This document shows positions 23,425-31,836 of a DNA stretch of 32,792 bases, in pieces. Within the stretch, counting starts at the first letter, position 1. Each line of letters starts with the position of its first letter. The position numbers were made by a program, and so were the translations under genes. Under the pieces are notes generated by a model. That model was given only the letters and a program-made list of their open reading frames with translations, did not search any database and was not told where the DNA came from. The stretch is from Clostridiales bacterium (GTDB taxonomy: Bacteria > Bacillota_A > Clostridia > Saccharofermentanales > Saccharofermentanaceae): assembly GCA_017649745.1 (NCBI GenBank), contig JAGCGE010000281.1:1-32792 (forward strand), read 5' to 3'.

Positions 23425-24279
23425 ATGGCATTAAAAGTTGAGATTATACGTCATAACGCTAAGGAGAAGGATGTACCGTCAGAGGTCTTTTTGGGAAAGG
23501 ACCTGGACTACGGAACATATGATGAGACATGGAGACTAAACCGCGGGAAAGTATCCCCGAATATTGTTGTTTTCGATCCGGAAATGCCTGGCAGAGGCAT
23601 GCTTCTTCATTTTGATCCTAATGACAGGCAGAAGATCACAGCAGAACTTCCTATGCCTTGTTCTTCAGTCGATATCGACAATTTCATCAAGGTGGTCTGT
23701 AGGATCGCAGATTACTGGGATGCTTCCATAAGAAGCGAAAACGGCGACAATATGCCGTCGGTCGTTTTTGCCGCTAATGATAAGAATATCAAGGAATTCA
23801 ACCGCAAGTTTATTCTTGAGACAGCAGGAAAGGTATCTTCAGGAGAGAGCAACAGTTTTATGCTCTTCGGATGCCTGTGGCCTTTGTTCCTTGGAAAGAC
23901 CGAAGCGGACGTGATCTCGAAGGATCCTAAGAAGTTTGATGAATGGATGATCAGGCTTCAGACTGATGATGTATTTTACGCAGGTGTTCACTTCTACAGA
24001 GGAGAGAACGGTCCGTTTGGTGTTTATGCTCTCGGCGAATACTGTACATCAGTTTTCCCGACAAAGCCTTATGTTCCGTTTGGAATGACAGACGGAGGAG
24101 AGCCACTGAAGTGTGAAGACTACAGAGTGTGTCTTTTCGCAGATAAGGAGAGGGTAGGAGAGATAAGATATGAGGATCTTATCAGCAAACTGCCTGCTTC
24201 AAAAGTTTCAAGATATGATGAGAAGTGCATTAAGATCGAGGGCCTGACCAAAGAAGAGATCATGTCCCTGTTATCCTAA
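23425..24279 (+). CDS. DUF4299-like uncharacterised protein
   Basis: The 284-residue soluble protein has no signal peptide or membrane helix. Its length and overall pattern, including FLGKDLDYGTYDETWRLNRG near the N-terminus and SFMLFGCLWPLFLGKTEADV in the middle, remind me of the DUF4299 family of Firmicutes, whose function is unknown. This assignment is from memory and moderate. GGAGG at 23412-23416 fixes the start. A 53-codon ORF follows after an 11-base gap and is probably co-transcribed. Confidence 0.72.
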   Translation: MALKVEIIRHNAKEKDVPSEVFLGKDLDYGTYDETWRLNRGKVSPNIVVFDPEMPGRGMLLHFDPNDRQKITAELPMPCSSVDIDNFIKVVCRIADYWDASIRSENGDNMPSVVFAANDKNIKEFNRKFILETAGKVSSGESNSFMLFGCLWPLFLGKTEADVISKDPKKFDEWMIRLQTDDVFYAGVHFYRGENGPFGVYALGEYCTSVFPTKPYVPFGMTDGGEPLKCEDYRVCLFADKERVGEIRYEDLISKLPASKVSRYDEKCIKIEGLTKEEIMSLLS

Positions 24280-24290
24280 GGAGGTAACGT

Positions 24291-24452
24291 ATGAACGAGC
24301 AGCAGGTAGCGGCAGTAGCAAAATGGCTTCAGGATAACAGCAACAGGAGACTGACCTTTATCGAAAAGGAAATGCTCAAGTCTATGATCGACAGTTCTTT
24401 TACGGTGGGAGATCTCATAAGGAATCTTTCATCTCTCGCAAATATGGGATAA
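24291..24452 (+). CDS. Small 53-residue helical protein
   Basis: An open frame of 53 codons starts with ATG 11 bases after the DUF4299-like stop, with an excellent AAGGAGG at 24278-24284, and ends in TAA. The product (beginning MNEQQVAAVAKWLQD and ending LIRNLSSLANMG) is predicted mostly alpha-helical and amphipathic, with no cysteines and no signal peptide. The strong site and tight spacing support a real gene, perhaps a partner of the upstream protein. I recognise no family. Confidence 0.65.
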   Translation: MNEQQVAAVAKWLQDNSNRRLTFIEKEMLKSMIDSSFTVGDLIRNLSSLANMG

Positions 24453-24521
24453 AGGGCTTGAATTTAAAAACAAATTCATTTACGCTCTTTTCAGTCAACT
24501 CAATTTTCGGAGGTTATCATT

Positions 24522-25124
24522 ATGGATGTTGTTTGTCTTGATATGGAAGGTGTTCTCGTTCCTGAGATATGGATCGCTTTTTCGGAGGCTTCAGGTATAC
24601 CTGAACTTAAGAAGACCACCAGAGACGAGCCTGATTATGATAAGCTCATGCGTTGGAGACTCGGTATCCTTAAAGAGCACGGTCTCGGACTTAAGGAGAT
24701 CCAGGCAGTTATAGAGAAGATCGATCCGCTTCCAGGCGCTAAGGAATTCCTCGACAAGCTCAGAAGCGAGGCACAGGTTATCATTATAAGCGATACGTTC
24801 ACACAGTTCGCGATGCCGTTGATGAAGAAACTCGGATATCCTACACTCTTCTGCAATACTCTTGAGGTTGCTCCGTCAGGTGAGATAACAGGATTCAAGA
24901 TGAGGATCGAGAATTCTAAGCTCACGACAGTCATGGCACTTCAGTCGATGGGATTCGATACGATAGCAGCAGGTGACAGCTATAACGATCTTGCAATGAT
25001 CAAGGCAAGCCGTGCAGGATTCCTCTTCAGGAGTACAGATAAGATCAAGGCTGATAATCCTGATCTTCCGGCATTTGAAGAATTCGATGATTTCCTTAAG
25101 GCTATCGAAAGCGAATTAAAATAA
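24522..25124 (+). CDS. thrH: ThrH-type HAD phosphatase (phosphoserine phosphatase / homoserine phosphotransferase)
   Basis: The 200-residue HAD-superfamily enzyme follows Pseudomonas ThrH closely: nucleophile motif CLDMEGVLVPEIW (D7, with E9 in place of the usual second Asp, as in ThrH), TTRDEPDYDKLM in the cap, motif II ISDTFTQF (S90), K133, and GDSYND (151-156). ThrH removes phosphate from phosphoserine, the last step of serine synthesis, and can transfer it to homoserine, linking serine and threonine pathways. CGGAGG at 24508-24513 fixes the start. The gene appears to be its own unit, ending at a strong terminator. Confidence 0.93.
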   Translation: MDVVCLDMEGVLVPEIWIAFSEASGIPELKKTTRDEPDYDKLMRWRLGILKEHGLGLKEIQAVIEKIDPLPGAKEFLDKLRSEAQVIIISDTFTQFAMPLMKKLGYPTLFCNTLEVAPSGEITGFKMRIENSKLTTVMALQSMGFDTIAAGDSYNDLAMIKASRAGFLFRSTDKIKADNPDLPAFEEFDDFLKAIESELK

Positions 25125-25134
25125 TAAAAGCTAT

Positions 25135-25168
25135 AAAAAAGGGTTCCGCAAATTTGCGAAACCCTTTT
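25135..25168. terminator. Bidirectional rho-independent terminator
   Basis: A near-perfect dyad, GGGTTCCGCAAA (25141-25152) against TTTGCGAAACCC (25153-25164), has one mismatch, with six A before and TTTT after. It can serve both thrH (plus) and the convergent lipoprotein gene (minus). Confidence 0.85.
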
Positions 25169-25187
25169 GTTATGCACTGATTATCTA

Positions 25188-25877
25188 TTAATCGTCGTCC
25201 TCGTCGTCGTCCTTATCCTTGTCTTTGTCCTTCTTAGCATCTTTCATGCCGTCCTTAAGGTCTTCTACAGGATCAGTAAGTTTAAAGTATTCTGCGAACT
25301 CACTTGTGAAATCATCATCATTGATCTCGAGGATGCAAGCAACCATGTTCTTCTCCTGATACATGGAAACTGTCAATGTCTCGTTGTAATTCTCGAACAT
25401 TCCGAACAATTCGTTCTCAGCTTCGTCAGCGATTGCCCAATTCTTACATTCATCACAGAATTCGTCATCCCAGTAATCAACTGTATCTTCAAGGAAATTA
25501 GCAGCAGCCTTCTCGTCCTTGAAATTGATATACATGAAGATAACGCCTGATTCTTTCTTTCCGTCATTTATCATGATGACATTCTTGGACTCAACGATCT
25601 TAGATGGCTCTGCAACGATATCGGCAATATCAATATTATCTCCGAAAGCATCTTCAAACTCGTCATCGTCAGTTACGAAGTATACAGGCTCCCTGAACTT
25701 CTTAAACTCATCTTCTTCGATCCATTCGATAACATCATCGACATCTTCCTCTTCAGCTTCGTATTCCTCTAAAAGGAATTTCTCTATCTTTTTATCGCTG
25801 AGCTTAGAACCGAAAGCACAGCCTGCCAATGACAGACCCATTGTTGCGATCAAACCGATTGCTATAATCTTTTTCAT
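25188..25877 (-). CDS. Acidic lipoprotein with Asp/Lys tail
   Basis: The 229-residue protein has a signal peptide with lipobox LAGC (Cys20). The mature part is strongly acidic with a likely alpha/beta fold (about 30-205; YFVTDDDEFEDAFGDN, CEDECKNW-type cysteines near 142 and 145) and ends in about 25 residues of almost only Lys, Asp and Glu. Similar short acidic lipoproteins are common in Clostridia without known function. GGAGG precedes the start. It is monocistronic, with a minus-strand promoter upstream and a shared terminator downstream. The Asp/Lys tail might bind cations or the wall; that is a guess. Confidence 0.8.
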   Translation of the reverse strand: MKKIIAIGLIATMGLSLAGCAFGSKLSDKKIEKFLLEEYEAEEEDVDDVIEWIEEDEFKKFREPVYFVTDDDEFEDAFGDNIDIADIVAEPSKIVESKNVIMINDGKKESGVIFMYINFKDEKAAANFLEDTVDYWDDEFCDECKNWAIADEAENELFGMFENYNETLTVSMYQEKNMVACILEINDDDFTSEFAEYFKLTDPVEDLKDGMKDAKKDKDKDKDDDEDDD

Positions 25878-25906
25878 AACTATCTACCTCCTAGGTACTA
25901 TGTGTA

Positions 25907-25935
25907 ATTATTGCATATTGGGTGTGTCTTTTCAA
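25907..25935 (-). promoter_or_regulatory. Promoter of the acidic lipoprotein gene
   Basis: On the minus strand: TTGAAA (25930-25935), a 17-base spacer and AATAAT (25907-25912), preceded by TGC as a possible extended -10. Confidence 0.45.
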
Positions 25936-26038
25936 TTATTATGGCTTTTGTAAGAAATTTTTAATTATGGAAACAAAAGCGTATGATATATTCGTCTTAT
26001 AGTCAGGAATATGAGATAGTTAGTATTAAGGTGGGAAA

Positions 26039-26719
26039 ATGATAAGGAAAAGAACATTGCTTATAGCATTGACGGTGCTTGCCGTTTCACTGACTTCTTG
26101 CAGTGCTTCGCGATCTGAATCCGAAGACGCAGAAGGCAGTGTTCTTGTTGTTGAGAATTCTTCTGAGTTAATAACTTCTACTGAGGCGGAGACTGTTGCG
26201 GCTGATGAGGTGATCCCTTCAGCTGACTCCCAGGATAAAACATTGGGTGAAGTCAACGTACTTGAATCCGATGAGGAAGCAGATGATGACGAAAGTGATA
26301 TTTACCTGAAAGAGATCCCGCCATTTGAAAATACTGAGATCACACTTGGTGATACTTCATATAAAGATGAGTTGACTGATCAGCTGCTTATTGATGAAGC
26401 AGATAGTCTTTTCGATCAGGGATATCTTATTATCGGTGCTGATACGCTTGCTAAGAATGGAGCCTGCCTGACTTATCAGGAAGGAAAGTACTTCTATAGG
26501 GGATTCCTTGCTGCTAACGGTAATCTTGAAGTTCCTGAATTGAGATATTATTACATCCTTCCTGAGGATCTTTTGTGGGAAGTAATAGATACATCAAGTT
26601 CATATGTTTCTTCGTATACTATGTCTGAGACAAAGATCGAATTTGAGCTCGTTGATGAGAATGAAACTCTTGTTTATAACAGGGAACAGGAATTGCTGAT
26701 CGACATCTCGTACAGATGA
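26039..26719 (+). CDS. Putative lipoprotein
   Basis: The 226-residue protein starts with a basic signal peptide and lipobox LTSC (Cys21). A Ser/Glu/Asp-rich linker (about 22-90) suitable for crossing the wall follows, then a globular beta-rich region (about 95-226) with many Tyr and Glu residues. There is no recognised family. AAGGTGGG at 26028-26035 supports the start. It is divergent from the acidic lipoprotein gene and separated from the DUF2975 gene by about 110 bases carrying a promoter. Confidence 0.78.
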   Translation: MIRKRTLLIALTVLAVSLTSCSASRSESEDAEGSVLVVENSSELITSTEAETVAADEVIPSADSQDKTLGEVNVLESDEEADDDESDIYLKEIPPFENTEITLGDTSYKDELTDQLLIDEADSLFDQGYLIIGADTLAKNGACLTYQEGKYFYRGFLAANGNLEVPELRYYYILPEDLLWEVIDTSSSYVSSYTMSETKIEFELVDENETLVYNREQELLIDISYR

Positions 26720-26768
26720 CGTAAGATTAACAAACAGAAAAAATATATCGAAAAACGATAAATTATAC

Positions 26769-26797
26769 TTGCAATTCAATAAACGTGGTGCTATCAT
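26769..26797 (+). promoter_or_regulatory. Promoter of the DUF2975-HTH-membrane protein operon
   Basis: TTGCAA (26769-26774), a 17-base spacer and TATCAT (26792-26797). The start would fall within the inverted repeat that follows immediately. Confidence 0.55.
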
Positions 26798-26820
26798 CCA
26801 ATCATAAAACGAATGATTGG
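26798..26820. repeat. Inverted repeat over the start site, candidate operator
   Basis: CCAATCAT (26798-26805) and ATGATTGG (26813-26820) are a perfect eight-base dyad around a seven-base centre. It begins at the edge of the -10 box, and its right arm ends in the GG of the GGAG ribosome-binding site. It may be the binding site of the HTH protein encoded in this operon, or an RNA hairpin that hides the ribosome site. Confidence 0.55.
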
Positions 26821-26828
26821 AGAAAAAA

Positions 26829-27326
26829 ATGGGCGCTGATAAATCCAGAGAGAATAAGATCAATACAGTCCTTCTTTGTACAAAGATCAGTACTGTCGTA
26901 ATGATGATCTTTTGCGTGCTTAGTGTAATCTTCGGTTACTATATCTGCTTATATGTTTGGGGAATCAAGTTTATCGGAGGATCCAGAACGATCCCGGCTA
27001 TTCCTGAAGATCCGGCTTTCGTGCTGTTCATGGTTGCTTTCTATATCTGTATAGCTTTTGCTTTTGTGATCCTTATCGGAGTCTGGAAGCTTCTGGGCAA
27101 TCTTAAATCCGGTGAAGTCTTCGTAAGGAAGAACACCAAATTACTGAACGTTATCACGATAGGATGTGTAGGAATCGGAGTCTTCTGCTTCCTCGCAGGC
27201 CTTCTCGACTATTCAACTGTACTTATTGGATTTGTAGGATTCTTCATGGCACTTATCGTTCAGTGCGTGAAGGTCTTAATGGACAAAGCGATCGACATCA
27301 AAGATGAGCTCGATCTTACGATATGA
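26829..27326 (+). CDS. DUF2975 membrane protein
   Basis: The 165-residue protein has four membrane helices (about 14-36, 56-82, 98-120, 125-145) and the DUF2975-like stretch LLGNLKSGEVFVRKNTKLLNV between helices two and three. DUF2975 proteins are usually encoded just before a small YozG-like HTH regulator, as here. The exact function is unknown. I start at ATG 26829 (MGADKS) because GGAG lies at 26819-26822; the upstream TTG at 26817 overlaps that site. It is the first gene of a likely three-gene operon. Confidence 0.88.
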   Translation: MGADKSRENKINTVLLCTKISTVVMMIFCVLSVIFGYYICLYVWGIKFIGGSRTIPAIPEDPAFVLFMVAFYICIAFAFVILIGVWKLLGNLKSGEVFVRKNTKLLNVITIGCVGIGVFCFLAGLLDYSTVLIGFVGFFMALIVQCVKVLMDKAIDIKDELDLTI

Positions 27327-27335
27327 GGTGATACT

Positions 27336-27545
27336 ATGGCTATAATAGTAAATCTTGATGTAATGATGGCTAAGCGTAAGATCTCAGCAGGCGATCTTGC
27401 GAATCAGATAGGTATTACTCCTGCTAATCTCTCGATACTTAAGAATCAGAAAGCAAAGGCGGTAAGGTTCAGTACATTAAACGACATCTGCAGAGTGCTT
27501 CAGTGCCAACCGGGCGACATTCTGGAGTATGTTGAAGATCAATAA
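27336..27545 (+). CDS. YozG-like Cro/CI-type HTH regulator
   Basis: The 69-residue protein is almost wholly one helix-turn-helix domain of the short XRE/Cro type. It includes MAKRKISAGDLANQIGIT, the recognition helix ANLSILKNQKAKAVRFSTL, and the closing CRVLQCQPGDILEYVED typical of YozG. It follows the DUF2975 gene by nine bases with a GAGGTGA site. Such regulators commonly control their own operon, and the dyad at 26798-26820 is the obvious candidate target. Confidence 0.93.
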   Translation: MAIIVNLDVMMAKRKISAGDLANQIGITPANLSILKNQKAKAVRFSTLNDICRVLQCQPGDILEYVEDQ

Positions 27546-27567
27546 TTTCTAACGGAGACAAACAAAA

Positions 27568-28884
27568 ATGGATACAAAGATCAAAGAGGCTGACAGCCTG
27601 AAGCTTGTCTGCTTGGGTTTAAGTTACGTTTTTTCATTCGCTTATGTGTACATGTTCGCGCTCGATCTCGAGCCGGCATCGATGACGATCTACCTCACGG
27701 TATTGTCAGCTGTTGCTATAATCTGGCTCGAACTTACGATCAGGCAGAAGGTGCTTCTTGGAGATCTCGAAAACAATAAGAAGCGATCCTTTGAGACAAG
27801 GTTCTGGGAAGTCATCATCATCTGTCTGGCACTTAATTACTACTTCGGACTCGGAGACTATTATCCGGAACTTACTCTCGTCTTCCTTCACGCATCGATC
27901 ATCTATGCGGCCCTCTGCGGAACGGGACACTTGTTTAGGGACGGTTCGAGCATCTTCATGCCGGGCGACCTCATCAATGGCTTCGCCAGGATCCCGTTCG
28001 CTAATTTTCCGGGAAGGATCTTTGCTGTAGTAGGCAGCGTGAAGCTCAGGACAAAAAAGGAAGAGAATGTTGCGGAGCAGACTGATAAGAAAGCAGCTAA
28101 TGCCGTTAAGGCACTTCTTGGTCTAGGTATCGCATTAGTCTGCTTTATCACATTGATCGTGGCATTCAATAACCTTGCCAGAGTCGATTCTAACTTCGCA
28201 TCAGCTCAGTCTTCGATCGAGGAGTTCTTTGAAAACTTCAGGATCGACGAGAAGATCTTTTCTTCGCTTATCTTCTCGATCCCTGTGGGAATGTATCTTT
28301 TCGGACTGTTCCAGGGAACCGTCAGGATGAAGACAGGCTTTGAGAAGAGATTCGAAGCGAGTGTTACAAAGGGATTTTCCAAGGCTAAAGTCATATCGAA
28401 GATATTGTTTTCGATAATACTGATCATATTCATAGGTGTTTACCTCGCATTCTTCATCTCACAGGCGAGCTACATGTTCAGCGGATTCTTCGGAATCCTG
28501 CCTGAGGAGTTCACTGCATCAGAGTACGCGGTAAGCGGATTCTACGAACTTATCAGGGTCGTCATCATCAATTTCTTCCTGCTCTCGCTCATCAGGGCTT
28601 TCTCAGTGGAAAGCAAGCTTATCAGGATCCTTTCTGTCATCCTTATGATCGAAAGCATGTTATTCTCGACGATCTCTGCTTCCAAGATCATCCTCTACAT
28701 GTCCAGGTTCGGATATACGGAGGCAAGGACGATGGGTCTTTGGGGAACGGCCGTGGTATTCGGCGGAACGATCCTTGCGATCATCAATCTCACATCAAAG
28801 TACAAGAAAGTGTTTGCACCTTGGCTCTGGTTCTCGGCTGCAAGCTACGTTGTAATGAACTTTATTGCTTATATGTACAGATAA
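27568..28884 (+). CDS. Polytopic membrane protein, DUF4153/DUF4173-like
   Basis: The 438-residue protein has about eleven hydrophobic helices, with a longer cytoplasmic or extracytoplasmic loop near 130-175 (KLRTKKEENVAEQTDKK). The order of helices and motifs such as FGLGDYYPEL and YMFSGFFGILPEEFTASEYA suggest the DUF4153/DUF4173 family of unknown function. CGGAGA at 27553-27558 precedes the ATG, 22 bases after the HTH gene, so it is probably the third gene of the DUF2975 operon. Confidence 0.75.
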   Translation: MDTKIKEADSLKLVCLGLSYVFSFAYVYMFALDLEPASMTIYLTVLSAVAIIWLELTIRQKVLLGDLENNKKRSFETRFWEVIIICLALNYYFGLGDYYPELTLVFLHASIIYAALCGTGHLFRDGSSIFMPGDLINGFARIPFANFPGRIFAVVGSVKLRTKKEENVAEQTDKKAANAVKALLGLGIALVCFITLIVAFNNLARVDSNFASAQSSIEEFFENFRIDEKIFSSLIFSIPVGMYLFGLFQGTVRMKTGFEKRFEASVTKGFSKAKVISKILFSIILIIFIGVYLAFFISQASYMFSGFFGILPEEFTASEYAVSGFYELIRVVIINFFLLSLIRAFSVESKLIRILSVILMIESMLFSTISASKIILYMSRFGYTEARTMGLWGTAVVFGGTILAIINLTSKYKKVFAPWLWFSAASYVVMNFIAYMYR

Positions 28885-28885
28885 T

Positions 28886-28940
28886 GCCCGCGCATGGAAT
28901 AAGCGGATCAAGGTCTGTCGGATCTCCGGCGGGCCTTTTT
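28886..28940 (+). terminator. Probable terminator of the DUF2975 operon
   Basis: GCCCGC (28886-28891) pairs with GCGGGC (28929-28934), and five T occur at 28936-28940. The 37-base loop is long, so efficiency is uncertain. Confidence 0.45.
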
Positions 28941-29118
28941 CCTGCTCAGAAGGAGTGGGTCAAGCAGATGGAGGAAAACTATACTGATGACACGTTTACT
29001 TTCACAGGAAAGACACATCGCAAGTACGAGACCCGTAAGATCTGGACTGATCGGTGAAGTGACGGGTGTTTGAAATTATCAAAAAACAGTGGCAAATCCT
29101 AGGCAATCAATAAAATAG

Positions 29119-29131
29119 TTTGACAGTCAAA
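29119..29131. promoter_or_regulatory. FabT-like operator, TTTGA-N3-TCAAA (copy 1)
   Basis: TTTGACAGTCAAA is a 13-base palindrome containing the whole -35 box of the promoter of the 862-residue membrane-protein gene. The same TTTGA-N3-TCAAA pattern is found before fabH. It resembles the operator of FabT, the MarR-type regulator of fatty-acid synthesis. Confidence 0.55.
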
Positions 29132-29147
29132 GTATTCTTGTTATACT
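29120..29147 (+). promoter_or_regulatory. Promoter of the 862-residue membrane-protein gene
   Basis: Consensus TTGACA (29120-29125), a 16-base spacer and TATACT (29142-29147). The predicted leader is about 40 bases. Confidence 0.75.
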
Positions 29148-29193
29148 GAGCTTAAGTGGAATGGTAACTCTTTATTTTTAGGGAGGTACGATC

Positions 29194-31782
29194 ATGGATG
29201 GACTAAACTTTTTCGTATTGCAGTATGCCATCGGAATGACAGTTGGATTCGTAGTTATGCTCATTTCCAGAAAGAACTGGATCAAGAAGAGCAAAGAACT
29301 CGAGAACATGCTCAGGAACAGCGGAATGCCTAATGTTCAGCAGCCGGCAGTTCAACATCAGTATCAGCCGCAGCCGCAATTTCAACCTCAACCGCAATTT
29401 CAGCCGCAGCCTCAGTATCAGCCTCAGGCAGTGCCTGTTGCTCAGCCTGTAGCAGTTGCTCCTGTTGCGATCGATCGACCTGTTAAAACTCCACAGCCGA
29501 AGCAGAAGATCAGTCCGATCGGTATAGCATTCGCTATCGGCGTATTGCTTCTTATCATCGGTGCAGCGGTATTCCTTACAGCTTCATGGCAGACATTAAG
29601 CCCTATCGCCAAATGTGCGATCCTTGGTGGAGTTGCAGCTGTTACATTCTTCATATCTGCGATATCCAAGGTTGCTCTTAAGATCGAGAAGACAAGCTCG
29701 GCATTTTATATCCTGGGCAGCCTCCTGCTGCCGGTTACGATTACGGCAGGATATCTGTCATATGATTTCAATAACATAATCATCCTGCTTCTTTTGTGTT
29801 CGATATCTCTTCTCACAACGGGTATCTTGGGCTACTTCATCTTCAAGTCCAGATTCCAGATAAGTATGAGTTACTTCGGACTTGTGTGGAGCATTATATT
29901 TATATGTACATATTTTATTACTGACGTAAAAGGATTCATCTTCGGAATCTTCCTTTCATCTTTCATAGTCGGCATCCTCAACCTGTTTATCGGTAAGAAA
30001 CTCTTCGACAAGAAGACTCTCGATGTGTTTGCAGAGGTCATGGCATACATCTCCGGATTAGTTTTCTGGTTCAGCTTCGCAGTCGAACCTATGGGCTGGA
30101 GGATCGCTTGCCTTGCGATGGCGACACTTGCGTTCAGCCTCGTCGTCTTCAAGAGAAAATTCGCAGTTCATATCATCCCGGCACTTGTTATCGTACTTTC
30201 GGAGACGATATTCTACAGCTGCATCGACGAGCGCGACGGACTCTTTGTCCTTATCGTGAGCATCGTATCACTGTCAGTTTACTGCATCGCTTATCTTGCC
30301 ATCACGAAACTCCTTAAGATACTTACTCCTATGAGTAACGCATATATCATGATCGGATCGATCGTGGGCCTGTTCATCATGCTACTGAACTTCACCGAAA
30401 CGCCTGAGAGAGCATCGTTCCTCGTATGCATTCCTTTGATCGTTTCTTCGTTCGGAGTGGTCATCCTGTCTAAGTTCCGTATCGAAAAAGCTATCTATTG
30501 GGGATTAGCTGCGATATCCGTAACCTGCATGATGTGTGCGGCTTATATCGACGATTACGTCGTTTATGTGAGCCTCGGATGTATGGCGGCTTCTCTTGTG
30601 GCATCGTTCATCTTCCGTAAGTTTGAGCCTTTCCTGGCATTCTCGCTTGCATCAGTTGCAGTCATCGTCGCTGAAGAGACTGCACTCTCTGATGTCATAT
30701 CAATGGGAGTCCTGACTCTGATCTGCCTTGCGCTCGTAGTGATATCGAAGCGCATAGAACTTAAGAATCTCGACCTTCATATCATGAGGGGCGCAGTAGC
30801 TCTGGTATTTATCGTAGCTTCATTCGAGGCGCTGGACAGTTATTTCGCTGTTTCTGATTACTTCATCGCGATCGGCACAGTGATAGCTGTAGCTTATTTC
30901 GTAGTAACGTTGTTCGACGTCGACAAGTTCTCGACCGGTGTTCCTGCATTGATATTTGCATTCCATATCGGTTACGCGGCAAGTCTTTTCGTGGAGAGGA
31001 CAGAAGCGGACAGAGGCATTACATATGTTTTCGCCATTGGCGCCATCGTCCTGTTCTGTTTGCTCGGCAGGGTCTTCTATAAGACTTTTGTCTCTCGAAA
31101 ACACGTCGATTTTCTGTCGATCTATGCTCTGGGATTCGTATTATACGGAGTAGTCTTGGAACTTAACTTCTTTGCACTTCTCGGTATCTATATCGTGCTC
31201 CTTATCGGAAGGTTCGGAACTGAGGAGCAGTCGTTCAAGGAGAAGCTCGTTACCTTTATAAGACCTATCCTTGCCGCTGCCGTATATAGTTTTGCTTTCG
31301 CGCTTATCTTCGCAGATATCGATTATCCGGATTATCTCGACGAGACGGTCATTAACCAGTTAAGACTCCTGGTATTTGTCTTGGCTTCATTCATCGTCTG
31401 CTTCATCATCAAGATCGTGGCTTCAAAGTGGATCTGGCTTGTTTCGCTCGTTGCGGCTTTGGAGATCGATCTTGTCATCGCACTCGACACAAAGGGACTT
31501 TTGCCACTGTCTGTTGTATGCATTATCGCGATAGCTATGTTCGTATTTTCCATGATAAAGAGGAGGAAGGCATATCTCCTTGCTGGTTCAGTCTGTCTTA
31601 TCGAAAGTGCGGTAGGCCTCTCGTTCGTTTATTGGGAGAGCAAGTTCTGGTGGATCTATCTTCTCGCGGCAGGCGCGATACTGATCACGATGGCATCTGT
31701 AAACGAGTATAAGAGACGTAAGGCCATCGAGGCCGGAGAAGAGGATAAGAAGATAAAACTCTTCGAAAAGTGGTCGTGGTAA
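29194..31782 (+). CDS. Large polytopic membrane protein, DUF2157-like N-terminal half
   Basis: The 862-residue protein has one N-terminal helix (about 5-25) and a Gln/Pro-rich linker (about 49-90) with repeats of QPQPQFQPQPQ type. At least twenty further hydrophobic helices run to residue 845, and the tail is short and charged. The first helices after the linker (IGIAFAIGVLLLIIGAAVFL, then TASWQTLSP) resemble the DUF2157 pattern of small membrane proteins, but the total length is far greater. No catalytic motif is visible and the function is unknown. GGGAGG at 29181-29186 sets the start. The promoter carries a FabT-like palindrome also seen before fabH, suggesting shared control with lipid synthesis. 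About 93 bases separate it from fabH. Confidence 0.75.
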   Translation: MDGLNFFVLQYAIGMTVGFVVMLISRKNWIKKSKELENMLRNSGMPNVQQPAVQHQYQPQPQFQPQPQFQPQPQYQPQAVPVAQPVAVAPVAIDRPVKTPQPKQKISPIGIAFAIGVLLLIIGAAVFLTASWQTLSPIAKCAILGGVAAVTFFISAISKVALKIEKTSSAFYILGSLLLPVTITAGYLSYDFNNIIILLLLCSISLLTTGILGYFIFKSRFQISMSYFGLVWSIIFICTYFITDVKGFIFGIFLSSFIVGILNLFIGKKLFDKKTLDVFAEVMAYISGLVFWFSFAVEPMGWRIACLAMATLAFSLVVFKRKFAVHIIPALVIVLSETIFYSCIDERDGLFVLIVSIVSLSVYCIAYLAITKLLKILTPMSNAYIMIGSIVGLFIMLLNFTETPERASFLVCIPLIVSSFGVVILSKFRIEKAIYWGLAAISVTCMMCAAYIDDYVVYVSLGCMAASLVASFIFRKFEPFLAFSLASVAVIVAEETALSDVISMGVLTLICLALVVISKRIELKNLDLHIMRGAVALVFIVASFEALDSYFAVSDYFIAIGTVIAVAYFVVTLFDVDKFSTGVPALIFAFHIGYAASLFVERTEADRGITYVFAIGAIVLFCLLGRVFYKTFVSRKHVDFLSIYALGFVLYGVVLELNFFALLGIYIVLLIGRFGTEEQSFKEKLVTFIRPILAAAVYSFAFALIFADIDYPDYLDETVINQLRLLVFVLASFIVCFIIKIVASKWIWLVSLVAALEIDLVIALDTKGLLPLSVVCIIAIAMFVFSMIKRRKAYLLAGSVCLIESAVGLSFVYWESKFWWIYLLAAGAILITMASVNEYKRRKAIEAGEEDKKIKLFEKWSW

Positions 31783-31807
31783 TTCTGTGGCAATAGAACA
31801 CTCGAGG

Positions 31808-31836
31808 TTGACTATTTTCGTGCCTTATGATAATAC
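31808..31836 (+). promoter_or_regulatory. Promoter of fabH
   Basis: TTGACT (31808-31813), a 17-base spacer and TAATAC (31831-31836). The predicted start near 31843 lies inside the operator that follows. Confidence 0.7.

Larger units (their letters stand above)
28885..29193 (+). other. Gene-poor intergenic stretch with a possible 29-codon ORF
   Basis: This 309-base gap holds the terminator near its start and the promoter/operator of the next gene near its end. Between them, 28968-29057 is a 29-codon frame starting ATG and ending TGA; the product begins MEENYTDDTFTF and is charged. An AAGGAG lies about 12 bases upstream, too far to be ideal. The same frame continues upstream antisense-free through the terminator into the previous gene, so it may be chance or the remnant of a longer gene. 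I see nothing else. Confidence 0.3.

Noticed and set aside
24460..24477. GAATTT-N6-AAATTC inverted repeat before thrH, considered as a terminator
   Set aside because: The stem is six AT-rich pairs and no T run follows, so it is too weak to call.
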